DNA of 64,000 bases, taken from assembly GCA_963819475.1 (NCBI GenBank), contig CAWFWE010000004.1, positions 1,178,001 through 1,242,000 of the forward strand. The letters are read 5' to 3'. This stretch comes from DASUAS01 sp963819475 (GTDB lineage Bacteria; Actinomycetota; Acidimicrobiia; IMCC26256; DASPTH01). Positions 25,514 through 32,963 of the stretch are shown one piece after another. Numbering within the stretch: the first letter of the stretch is position 1; each line of letters starts with the position of its first letter. The notes beneath the pieces were generated by a model. The model saw only the letters and a program-made list of their open reading frames with translations. It was not told the DNA's origin and ran no database searches. The position numbers and the translations under genes were made by a program.

Positions 25514-26013
25514 CGCGATACGAGGAGCTCATGCCGGAGCTGCTCCGACCCTGGGTGGGTCGGGTGGCGACGCCGGAGGCGTTCGTCGCGCTCAATCTTC
25601 TCGGCGAGATCAGCCGTCGGGTCAGTGCCGCGTACGGACAGTTCCTGCGTCCGCACGGGATCGACTTCTCCGAGTACGTCCTGATGTGGGCGCTGCGCCT
25701 CCACCACCCAAGACGGCCGGCGATGTCCGAGCTCCGCGGCCGCGTCGTCATGTCGTCGGGGGGCATCGCCTTGGCCGCGAACCGCCTGGAACGGAAGGGT
25801 CTGGCACGGCGGCGGGCCGCGCCCGACGACCGCCGGACCGTGTTGCTCGCCCTCACGGCCAAGGGCCATCGCCTGATCGACGGGCTCATGGCGGAGGACC
25901 TGGAGCGTCACGAACAGCTGCTCTCGGCGCTGCCTCCCCGGCGTCGGACCGAGGTGCTCGACGGGCTGGCCGAGATCCTCCACCGCCTCGTCGACGCGCC
26001 GGACCCGTCCTGA
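25510..26013 (+). CDS. MarR family transcriptional regulator
   Basis: A 167-residue winged-helix protein: AMSELRGRVVMSSGGIALAA is the recognition region and APDDRRTVLLALTAKGHRL the wing. It begins at GTG 25510 overlapping the upstream stop, so it is expressed with the operon it may control. An AT-rich palindromic stretch directly after its stop is a candidate operator for the next gene. Confidence 0.87.
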   Translation: MTRYEELMPELLRPWVGRVATPEAFVALNLLGEISRRVSAAYGQFLRPHGIDFSEYVLMWALRLHHPRRPAMSELRGRVVMSSGGIALAANRLERKGLARRRAAPDDRRTVLLALTAKGHRLIDGLMAEDLERHEQLLSALPPRRRTEVLDGLAEILHRLVDAPDPS

Positions 26014-26034
26014 GATATCTTTCTACAAAGGCAA
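26013..26034. promoter_or_regulatory. AT-rich palindromic stretch upstream of SnoaL gene at 26053
   Basis: This is one of the few AT-rich patches in the window. It holds AGATATCT (26013-26020) and CTTTctacAAAG (26019-26030), two overlapping dyads of the size bound by MarR proteins, just after a marR stop. Confidence 0.45.
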
Positions 26035-26052
26035 TCTTGGAACGGGGGTCTG

Positions 26053-26625
26053 ATGGACTTCGACCAGGCAATCAGCTGGCGCAACCTCGAGGAGCGCTTG
26101 GCGCGTACCGACAACCCGCGGCATCGGCAGATGCTCCAAACCGTGATCGACCACGCGAAGGCGGAGGCGAGCGGTGACGTCGACGGGCTGATGGCGACGT
26201 TGTGCGACGACCCGCAGTACCACTTCTGGAGCGGTGGCAACGACTGGGGTCCGAAGGGTCAGGAAGCAGTTCGTGCCTACTACGAGGACTTCGTCGCGTC
26301 GGGCGCGGGGTTCTTCGAGTCGTACAAGACCCGCATCGTCGTCGATGACGACAATGTGGTGACGGAGTCGGTCATGCGGCAACTCGTGCCGGGCCCGGTC
26401 GCGCAGCAGCGCGGCTACAGCATCCCCGACGTCGACGCGCACTACGTCGTCACCGCGCGCGTCGCGATCTTCTGGCCGTTCGACGAGTCGTGCACGCTGA
26501 TGGCGGAAGACTCCTACGGCAGCAGCGATCTGCGCGACCTCACCCTGGTACCCGACGACGAGCTCCCCGCCGAATATGTGACGATGCTGGAAGCGATCGG
26601 GTTCGCCGGCGCGACGACGTCGTGA
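26053..26625 (+). CDS. SnoaL-like (NTF2-fold) protein
   Basis: A 190-residue cone-barrel protein with an N-terminal helical part (NPRHRQMLQTVIDHAKAEA), the typical DVDGLMATLCDDPQYHFW and GQEAVRAYYEDFVASGAGFF, and a strand-rich second half. Close in style to proteins of unknown function in steroid and terpene clusters. A GGGG stretch precedes ATG 26053. It converges with the hydratase gene at 26635, ten bases apart. Confidence 0.82.
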   Translation: MDFDQAISWRNLEERLARTDNPRHRQMLQTVIDHAKAEASGDVDGLMATLCDDPQYHFWSGGNDWGPKGQEAVRAYYEDFVASGAGFFESYKTRIVVDDDNVVTESVMRQLVPGPVAQQRGYSIPDVDAHYVVTARVAIFWPFDESCTLMAEDSYGSSDLRDLTLVPDDELPAEYVTMLEAIGFAGATTS

Positions 26626-26634
26626 GCGCGCCCG

Positions 26635-27444
26635 TCAGCCGTTCCGTGCCGCGTTCTTGACCGCGGCTGACGGGTCGGCGAAGAACTCGCGCGTCGACTC
26701 GAGGTTGCTCGCCAGCCCCTGGAGCTCCGAACCCGCGCGTGTCGCGGTGCGCACGCCCATGAACTCCATCGCCCGGTGCACGGTGCGCCTGTTGATCTGC
26801 AGTAGGTCGCTCGGGATCGACGCCACCCGCACTGCCATCGCCAGCGTCTCGCGCTCGAGGTCGGCTTCGGGGAACGCACGGTTCGCCATCCCGATGCGCG
26901 CGGCCTCCCGCCCGTCGATGGCATCGCCGGTGAGCATGAGCTCCATCGCCGGCCGCATGCCGACCAGCCACACGTGGAACTGGAAGTCGGGCGGGCTCAG
27001 CACCCGCACCACCGGGTAGCTCAGCTGCGCGTCCTCGGCGATGTAGACGAGGTCGCACGAGGCCATCAGCTCGGTGCCGCCCGCCATCGCGTAGCCGTGC
27101 ACCTGCGCGATCACCGGCTTCGCGAGGTCCCACAGTTGCGACCAGCCCTCGGCGACGTGGCGCGACCAGGTGCCGTCGCCGCCCGGTGTGTAGAACGGCC
27201 GGCCCTCGGAGAGGTTCGACTTCAGGTCGTATCCCGAGGAGAAGCACGGTCCGGCGCCGCGGATGATGCTGACGCCGACGTCGGGGTCGCGGTCGGCGGC
27301 ATGCAGCGCGTCGTAGAGCTGGATCCGCAGGTCGTTGCTGATGGCGTTGCGCTTCTCGGGGCGGTTGAGGGTGAGGCGCCGCACCCGGGGCGCCGGGTCG
27401 TCCACCAGTACGAGCGGCTCGCTCCCGGTAGTGTCCGCGACCAT
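26635..27444 (-). CDS. Enoyl-CoA hydratase/isomerase family protein
   Basis: A 269-residue crotonase: LTLNRPEKRNAIS, the oxyanion segment FSSGYDLKSN (about 67-76), HGYAMAGGTELMASCDLVY and FPEADL near the domain end. The catalytic-Glu region reads SYPVVRVLSPPDFQ, without the usual glutamates, so isomerase or hydrolase chemistry is possible. ATG 27444 overlaps the divergent SDR start codon within a single CATG, so its promoter lies inside the SDR coding sequence or the transcript is leaderless. Confidence 0.85.
   Translation of the reverse strand: MVADTTGSEPLVLVDDPAPRVRRLTLNRPEKRNAISNDLRIQLYDALHAADRDPDVGVSIIRGAGPCFSSGYDLKSNLSEGRPFYTPGGDGTWSRHVAEGWSQLWDLAKPVIAQVHGYAMAGGTELMASCDLVYIAEDAQLSYPVVRVLSPPDFQFHVWLVGMRPAMELMLTGDAIDGREAARIGMANRAFPEADLERETLAMAVRVASIPSDLLQINRRTVHRAMEFMGVRTATRAGSELQGLASNLESTREFFADPSAAVKNAARNG
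27429..27434 (+). promoter_or_regulatory. -10 box (TAGTGT) for SDR gene at 27443
   Basis: TAGTGT ends eight bases before ATG 27443 and lies inside the first codons of the divergent hydratase gene. A weaker TATAGG stands at the mirror position (27452-27457, minus strand) for the hydratase. Confidence 0.45.
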
Positions 27445-28279
27445 GACTGCTCCTATAGCCCTCGTGACCGGTGCGAGCCGCGGCATCGGCCGGGCCACCG
27501 CGCTCGCGCTCGCCGATGCAGGCTACGACGTCGCCATCGCGGCGCGCACAGTGCACGAGGGCGACGGCCGCATGGCCCCGGGCTCGGTCCGCGAACCGCA
27601 GGAGACGCGCTCGATCGAGGGCAGCCTCGACGCGACGGCAGCTGCCATCGAGGCCATGGGCCGGCGGGCCCTCCCGGTGAAGATGGATCTCCTCGACCGC
27701 CCGACGATCGACGCCATGGTCGACACCGTCCTCGGCGACTGGGGCCGCATCGACGCCCTCGTGAACAACGCGATCTACCAGGGCCCCGGCCGCATGGACC
27801 GCGTGCTCGAACTCGATCTCGACGCCGCGACCAAGCTCGTCGTCGGCAACTACGTCAACCAGCTCCACCTCATCCAGCTCGTCGTACCCGGCATGCTCGA
27901 ACGTGGTGGCGGACGCGTGGTGAACATGGCGTCGGCCACCGCGTCCATGGACCCGCCCGCGCCCGCGGGCGAGGGCGGTTGGGGGCTCGGCTACGGCGCG
28001 TCGAAGGCCGCGTTCCTGCGCGTCGCCGGGCAGCTCCACGTCGAGTTCGCCGACCAGGGCCTCGTCGCCTTCAACGTCGACCCCGGCTTCACCACCAACG
28101 ACAAGCCCAGCGACGAAGTCTTCAGCAAGCGGTTCCGCGGCGCCCCACCCGAGGTCACCGGGGCGGCGATTGCCTGGCTGTGCTCGTCCGACGGCGCCGT
28201 CGAGCATGCCGGGACCCTGGTGTACTCGCAGAGCCTGTGCAAGCGGTTGCAGCTCCTCGAGGGGTGGCCACCGTCGTGA
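27443..28279 (+). CDS. Short-chain dehydrogenase/reductase
   Basis: A 278-residue SDR: ALVTGASRGIGRATALAL, the subgroup insertion after strand 2, NNAIYQGPGRMDRV at the strand-4 loop and catalytic YGASK. The glycine loop lies at residue 9, so the start cannot be much later; it shares CATG with the divergent hydratase. The stop overlaps the alcohol dehydrogenase GTG. The paralogue at 20755 has the same insertion. Confidence 0.87.
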   Translation: MTAPIALVTGASRGIGRATALALADAGYDVAIAARTVHEGDGRMAPGSVREPQETRSIEGSLDATAAAIEAMGRRALPVKMDLLDRPTIDAMVDTVLGDWGRIDALVNNAIYQGPGRMDRVLELDLDAATKLVVGNYVNQLHLIQLVVPGMLERGGGRVVNMASATASMDPPAPAGEGGWGLGYGASKAAFLRVAGQLHVEFADQGLVAFNVDPGFTTNDKPSDEVFSKRFRGAPPEVTGAAIAWLCSSDGAVEHAGTLVYSQSLCKRLQLLEGWPPS

Positions 28280-29310
28280 GCACCATGACCGCGTACCAAC
28301 TCGTGGCGTGGGGCGAGCCGCCCGAGTTCCGTCAGGTCGACGTCCCCACGCCGGCCGCCGACGAGGTCCTGATCAAGGTGGCGGGCGTCGGGCTGTGCCA
28401 CAGCGACTTCCTCTTCCTCGACACGCCGCCGGGGATCATCCCCTGGGAGCTGCCGTTCACGCTGGGTCACGAGAGCGCCGGCTGGGTCGAGCAGCTCGGT
28501 GCCGACGTCGACGACCTCGAGCTCGGCCGACCGGTCGCGGTGGCCGGGATCCACTCGTGCGGCCGCTGCCAGCACTGCCTGCGCGGGCACGACAACTACT
28601 GCCCGCGTGGTGCGAGCGGCCGCGGGTACGGCGAGGACGGCGGCCTGGCCCAGTTCCTGGCGGTCCCCCGGCGCGAGCTGGTGCCGCTCGCGACGCTCGA
28701 CCCGCGCCGGGTCGGCCCGCTCACCGACGCCGGCGCCACGTCGTACCACGCGGTGAAGCGGGCGCTGCCGAAGCTGATCCCCGGCTCCACCGCGGTCGTG
28801 ATCGGCGCCGGTGGTCTCGGCTCGTACGCGGTGCAGTACCTCCGCCGCCTCACCGGCACGCAGGTGATCGCGGTCGACCTCGTTCAGCAGCGTCTCGACC
28901 TCGCGCGCGAGCTCGGCGCGCACCACGCGCTCGTCTCCGACGACGAGACGTCGACGCGTGTCCGCGAGCTCACCGGTGGGCTCGGCGCGACTGCGGTGTT
29001 CGACTTCGTGGGCGACGACGCGACCATGCGGATGGCGTTGGCGAGCGCGGCGACGCTCGGGACGATCGCGATCGTGGGTGCCGGCGGGGGCACCGCCAAC
29101 GTGTCGTGGGGGGTGCTCCCGCTGGAGTGCGACCTCTGGATCCCGATGGCGGCGTCGATCGCCGACCTTCACGAGGTGATCGCGTTGGCGGAAGCGGGTG
29201 AGCTGCGCGTCGAGGTGGAGCTGTTCGACTTCGAGCGCGCGCCCGATGCGTACGACCGGTTCCGCCGGGGCGACCTGCGGAGCCGGGCGGTGGTTACGCC
29301 CAACGGCTGA
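28276..29310 (+). CDS. Zinc-dependent alcohol dehydrogenase (MDR family)
   Basis: A 344-residue medium-chain dehydrogenase. Catalytic zinc ligands are the Cys of GLCHSDF (about residue 39), the His of LGHESAGWVE and a later acidic or cysteine residue. The structural zinc loop CGRCQHCLRGHDNYC has all four cysteines. VVIGAGGLGSYAVQYLR is the Rossmann loop, and the Asp in VIAVDLVQQR predicts NAD+. Coupled to the upstream SDR by GTGA; ATG 28285 is a possible later start. Likely oxidises a lipophilic alcohol. Confidence 0.92.
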   Translation: MSTMTAYQLVAWGEPPEFRQVDVPTPAADEVLIKVAGVGLCHSDFLFLDTPPGIIPWELPFTLGHESAGWVEQLGADVDDLELGRPVAVAGIHSCGRCQHCLRGHDNYCPRGASGRGYGEDGGLAQFLAVPRRELVPLATLDPRRVGPLTDAGATSYHAVKRALPKLIPGSTAVVIGAGGLGSYAVQYLRRLTGTQVIAVDLVQQRLDLARELGAHHALVSDDETSTRVRELTGGLGATAVFDFVGDDATMRMALASAATLGTIAIVGAGGGTANVSWGVLPLECDLWIPMAASIADLHEVIALAEAGELRVEVELFDFERAPDAYDRFRRGDLRSRAVVTPNG

Positions 29311-29322
29311 GCAGGTCGCTGG

Positions 29323-29328
29323 TACCGT
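29323..29328 (+). promoter_or_regulatory. -10 box (TACCGT) for MarR gene at 29337
   Basis: TACCGT ends eight bases before GTG 29337; no Shine-Dalgarno, leaderless pattern. Confidence 0.5.
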
Positions 29329-29336
29329 CTGCGCCC

Positions 29337-29795
29337 GTGGCCCGGCTCGATGACCTGCAGCGCGTGGAGAAGGCGATCGTGCGGATCGCGCGCATCGGTA
29401 GCGGTCGTGACGCGGCGCGCAACCGCGCGGAACGTTCCGGCGTGTTCCTGTCGCGGCCGGCGATCAGCATCATCTCGGCGCTGCACGCGTCGGGCCCGGT
29501 GCGGCTCTCGCACCTCGCCGACCTCACCGACCTCGAAGCGCCGCTGGTCAGCCGCGAGATCGCGCGCCTCTGCGGGGACGGCTACGTCAAGCGCGCCGCG
29601 GATCCCACCGACGGGCGTGCCACCATCGTCACGCTCACGCCGAAGGGCCGGCGGGCGTATGGGGCGTACCGGCAGGCGACCGACGAGATCGTCGTCGAGG
29701 CCTTCGCGGGTTGGAAGGCCGGAGAGCTCCGGACGCTGGCCGACTATCTCGAACGGGTCGTCACCGACGTGAGCCGCGGCCCTCAGACGCCGTAG
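29337..29795 (+). CDS. MarR family transcriptional regulator
   Basis: A 152-residue winged-helix protein with LSHLADLTDLEAPLVSREIA as recognition region and DPTDGRATIVTLTPKGRRA as wing. It starts a new leaderless unit after the alcohol dehydrogenase. Its last 13 bases overlap the convergent esterase gene, so transcription of the two genes may interfere. Target unknown. Confidence 0.87.
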   Translation: MARLDDLQRVEKAIVRIARIGSGRDAARNRAERSGVFLSRPAISIISALHASGPVRLSHLADLTDLEAPLVSREIARLCGDGYVKRAADPTDGRATIVTLTPKGRRAYGAYRQATDEIVVEAFAGWKAGELRTLADYLERVVTDVSRGPQTP

Positions 29796-30730
29796 GCCTC
29801 CCGCAGCGCCGCGTTCACCTGGTCGCGGTACTCGTGGGCGGCGTCGGGGATCAACGCGGCCATGTTCTGCGAGCCGTGGAACTGGCCGTCCCACCGCCGC
29901 GCCGTCGTGGGCACGCCGGCCTCCTCGAGCCGCCGCGCATAGGCCTCGCCCTCGTCCCGCAGGGGATCGAACTCGGCCGTCATCACCAGGGCGGGCGGCA
30001 GACCGCCGAGGTCGTCGGCGAGCAACGGCGACGCGTACGGGTGCTTCGGGTCGCCGTCCGCGCCCAGGTAGTAGTCGACGCACTGGCTGATCGACTCCTT
30101 GGTGAGCATGTAGCCGGTGCCGTTCTCGTCGATCGACGGTTGGCTCATGGTGAGGTCGGTGACCGGGATCTCGATCACCTGGAACACGAGCGGCGGCCCG
30201 CCCCGGTCGCGGGCCATGAGGGCGATCACCGCGGCCAGGTTCCCACCGGCGCTGCCGCCGCCGACGGAGACGCGGCTCGGGTCGACTGCCAATTCGGCCG
30301 CGTGCTCCACCACCCATTGCAGTGCGCGGTAGCAGTCCTCGGGCGGGATCGGGAAGGGGTGCTCGGGGGCGAGTCGGTAGTCGACCGACACCACCACGCA
30401 CGAGGCGCCCGCACTCGTGTCGCGCCAGTTGGGGTCGAAGTGGTCGAGCTCGCCCAGCCAGAACGCGCCGCCGTGGATGTACACGTGCGCGGGGAAGGGG
30501 CCGGCCCCGTGGGGTGTGTACACCCGCACGGTGATCTCGCCGCCGTCGACCGGGACGCGGTGGTCGACGGTCGTCGCCGGGTCGGGACCGGGGTCGGCCA
30601 ACAAGAGGAAGATCCGTTCCATGCCCGCGTGCGCGGCGGCCCGCCGTTCGGCCACCGTGAGCGACGGGTCCGGCGGCGGTGCGGCTCCCGTCGCGTCGAG
30701 GAAGGGTTGGAGGCGTGGGTCGATCGGCAT
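29783..30730 (-). CDS. Alpha/beta hydrolase, hormone-sensitive-lipase family esterase
   Basis: A 315-residue esterase. HGGAFW (oxyanion hole) precedes the nucleophile elbow GGGSAGGN, the acid lies in EFDPLRDEGEAY and the catalytic His in FHGSQNM: the full HSL/family IV triad. Such enzymes cleave short to medium acyl esters. A TACCGT box (30738-30743, minus strand) seven bases before ATG 30730 indicates a leaderless transcript. Divergent from the DUF35/thiolase-like operon. Confidence 0.92.
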   Translation of the reverse strand: MPIDPRLQPFLDATGAAPPPDPSLTVAERRAAAHAGMERIFLLLADPGPDPATTVDHRVPVDGGEITVRVYTPHGAGPFPAHVYIHGGAFWLGELDHFDPNWRDTSAGASCVVVSVDYRLAPEHPFPIPPEDCYRALQWVVEHAAELAVDPSRVSVGGGSAGGNLAAVIALMARDRGGPPLVFQVIEIPVTDLTMSQPSIDENGTGYMLTKESISQCVDYYLGADGDPKHPYASPLLADDLGGLPPALVMTAEFDPLRDEGEAYARRLEEAGVPTTARRWDGQFHGSQNMAALIPDAAHEYRDQVNAALREAYGV

Positions 30731-30737
30731 GCTGATC

Positions 30738-30743
30738 ACGGTA
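30738..30743 (-). promoter_or_regulatory. -10 box (TACCGT) for esterase gene
   Basis: TACCGT on the minus strand ends seven bases before ATG 30730, without a Shine-Dalgarno. Confidence 0.5.
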
Positions 30744-30835
30744 TCGGGGTCCGTCGCGTGCTGCTTTGCGCGGCCGATCCGCGGTCCCTTAGGTTGCTTG
30801 CCACGGTCAAGTAACTCGTCGACCCCGGAGTCTGC

Positions 30836-31268
30836 ATGCCCGCCCCGCTCGTCAAGATCGATCTGGAGTTCCCCTACACGCGCAGCGTCGGGCCCGTGAT
30901 CGGCGCCTACCTCGACGGCCTCCAGGAGGGCCGGTTGCTCGGCTCGCGTGCCCGCGACCGCACGCTGGTCGCCGCCGCTCGAGTACGACCCCGCCACCGG
31001 CGCCGCGGTCGAGCCCGAGCTGGTGGAGGTCGGGCCCGAGGGCGTGATCACGTCGTGGACCTGGGTCGCCGAGCCGAACCCCAACCACCCGCTCGACCGT
31101 CCGTTCGCGTTCGCCCTCATCCGGCTCGACGGTGCCGACACCGCCATGGTCCACGTGGTCGACGGACCGGAGTCGGCGTTGGCGACCGGTGCCCGCGTGC
31201 GCCCGCGGTGGCGGGACGAGCGCACCGGATACGTCACCGACATCGAGTGCTTCGAGGTGGTGGCGTGA
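30836..31268 (+). pseudogene. DUF35 OB-fold protein, frameshifted
   Basis: From ATG 30836 (GGAG five bases upstream) the reading gives an N-terminal helix FPYTRSVGPVIGAYLDGLQE, then loses frame at 30967-30972; one frame over it continues PPLEYDPATGAAVEPELVEV and the OB-fold to 31268. Dropping one base restores a 144-residue DUF35 protein. It has no zinc-ribbon cysteines. Partner of the next DUF35 gene (GTGA overlap) and two thiolase-like genes. The otherwise intact operon argues for a sequencing error. Confidence 0.75.
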
Positions 31269-31822
31269 GCGCGGCGGACGACACCAAGGACGACGCCCCG
31301 CGCATCATGCCGTTCCCGGTCGCGCTCCACTACGAGATGCCGGCGGCGCCTGCGATCACGCGCTACGGCGAGGCCCTGATCGACGGCCGCATCATCGGGC
31401 AGCGGTGCACCGGCGACTGCGGGCTGGTGTACGTACCGCCGCGCGACTACTGCCCCATCGACGTGATCGAGCTCACGACCGCCGACGACGTCGAGCTCGG
31501 TGACCACGGCACCATCGTGAACTTCACCGTGGTGACACCGGTGCAGTACCCGGGCCAGGAGGAGACCGAGCCCTTCGCCCGCGTCTCGATCGCGCTCGAC
31601 GGACCGGGCGGCATGCTGCAGCTCCAGGACGTCCTCGACACCCCGGTGAGCGAGGTGCGCGTCGGCATGCGGGTGGCGGCCGTGTGGCGCCCCGAGGCCG
31701 AGCGCAACCTCGACGAGCTCGCCGCCGGCGGGTGGAGCAGCACCAACGGCGGCATCGAGGGGTGGATGCCGACCGGCGAGCCGGACCTCGACGTGAGCGG
31801 CCTCGCCGGGAAGGGGTTCTGA
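31265..31822 (+). CDS. DUF35 (OB-fold acyl-CoA-associated) protein
   Basis: A 185-residue protein: an N-terminal helix, a zinc-ribbon region RCTGDCGLVYVPPRDYCP (about 42-59) and an OB-fold (VNFTVVTPVQYPGQEE). Only three of the usual four ribbon cysteines are present. DUF35 proteins form complexes with thiolase-like partners, as in the Ltp2-ChsH2 retro-aldolase, where they help hold acyl-CoA. This gene sits between another DUF35 gene and a thiolase-like gene with short overlaps, so a multi-subunit aldolase is the likely product. Confidence 0.88.
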   Translation: MSAADDTKDDAPRIMPFPVALHYEMPAAPAITRYGEALIDGRIIGQRCTGDCGLVYVPPRDYCPIDVIELTTADDVELGDHGTIVNFTVVTPVQYPGQEETEPFARVSIALDGPGGMLQLQDVLDTPVSEVRVGMRVAAVWRPEAERNLDELAAGGWSSTNGGIEGWMPTGEPDLDVSGLAGKGF

Positions 31823-32874
31823 TGGTCGACGTGGCGATCGTCGGCTACGGGCAGGTCCCGTCGGTGCGCTGCACCGAGATCACCGAGACCCAGATGGTGC
31901 TCGACGTCACCCAGCAGGCGCTGCGCATGGCGGGGGTCGACCGCCACGACATCGGGTTCACCGTGTCGGGCAGCTGCGACTACCTCGCGGGCCAGGCGTT
32001 CGCCTTCGTGCAGACCATCGAGGCCATCGGCGCGTGGCCGCCGATCTCGGAGTCGCACGTCGAGATGGACGGCGCCTGGGCGATGTACGAGGGCTGGACC
32101 CGCCTGCAGGAGGGTGACGTCGATCTCGTCCTCGTGTACAGCCACGGGCGGTCGTCGCCCGGCACGCCCTGGCAGGTCTGGCCGTTGCAGCTCGACCCGT
32201 ACCACCTGGCGCCGTTGGGGCTCGACCCGTGGTCACTCGCCGCGCTGCAGGCCCGCGCGCTGCTCGACGCCGGCGTCGCGACCGAACGCGACTTCGCCGA
32301 GGTCGTGGCCCGCAACCGCGCCAACGCGGTCGACAACGAGTACGCACAGGTCAGCGGGAAGTTCGACGTCGACGCGCTGCTCGCCGAGCCCTACGTGCGG
32401 AACCCGCTCCGTCGCCACGATTTGCCACCGATCTCCGACGGCGCCGCCGCGGTGGTCCTCGCCAACCGTGACCGGGCGGCCGCGCTGGCCGACCGGCCGG
32501 TGTGGATCACCGGCATCGACCACCGCATCGACATCCACCAACCGGGCATGCGCGACCTGACCGTGTCGGAGTCGACCACCCGCGCGGCGCAGGTGGCCGG
32601 CGTCGCCGACCGGCCGGTCCAGGTGGCCGAGCTCTCGGCGCCGTTCTCGCCGCAGGAGGTGATCCTCCGCCACGCGTTGGGGCTCGACGGCTCGGTGGAG
32701 GTCAACCCGTCGGGCGGCGCCCTGGCCGCGAACCCGGTGATGGTGACCGGCCTCGTGCGCGTCATCGAAGCGGCGCGCCAGGTGCGCGAGCGCGGTCGCG
32801 ACCGGGTGCTGGCCCACGCCACCGCCGGCCAGGCACTCCAACAGAACCTCGTCTGCATCCTGGAGGGAACGTGA
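31822..32874 (+). CDS. Thiolase-like lipid-transfer protein (Ltp4-like)
   Basis: A 350-residue thiolase fold. The position of the nucleophilic cysteine is in SHVEMDGAWAM and is not cysteine; the C-terminal NPSGGALAANPVMVTG has Asn for the GHP histidine. Loss of both residues rules out ordinary thiolysis and fits the SCP2-type steroid aldolases. Size and gene order (DUF35, about 350 aa, about 383 aa) resemble Rv3521-ltp4-ltp3, whose Rhodococcus homologues act on C24-branched sterol side chains. TGATG overlap upstream; a bridging element follows. Confidence 0.82.
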   Translation: MVDVAIVGYGQVPSVRCTEITETQMVLDVTQQALRMAGVDRHDIGFTVSGSCDYLAGQAFAFVQTIEAIGAWPPISESHVEMDGAWAMYEGWTRLQEGDVDLVLVYSHGRSSPGTPWQVWPLQLDPYHLAPLGLDPWSLAALQARALLDAGVATERDFAEVVARNRANAVDNEYAQVSGKFDVDALLAEPYVRNPLRRHDLPPISDGAAAVVLANRDRAAALADRPVWITGIDHRIDIHQPGMRDLTVSESTTRAAQVAGVADRPVQVAELSAPFSPQEVILRHALGLDGSVEVNPSGGALAANPVMVTGLVRVIEAARQVRERGRDRVLAHATAGQALQQNLVCILEGT

Positions 32875-32963
32875 GCGAACGAAGAAGCGGCGCAGGTACC
32901 CTGCGCCGCCGTGAGCGGCGGCCCAGCGGCCCCGTGCGCAGCACGGAGAGCGGTCACAGGTGA
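32871..32963 (+). repeat. MIRU-like bridging element with 30-aa mini-ORF (element B)
   Basis: 93 bases between two thiolase-like genes. A mini-ORF begins in a GTGA overlap with the first gene and ends in a GTGA overlap with the second. GGAGGGAAC before its GTG is a good Shine-Dalgarno. The product is Arg-rich (ending PSGPVRSTESGHR) and matches the element at 10374-10466 in length, layout and core sequence. Confidence 0.65.
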
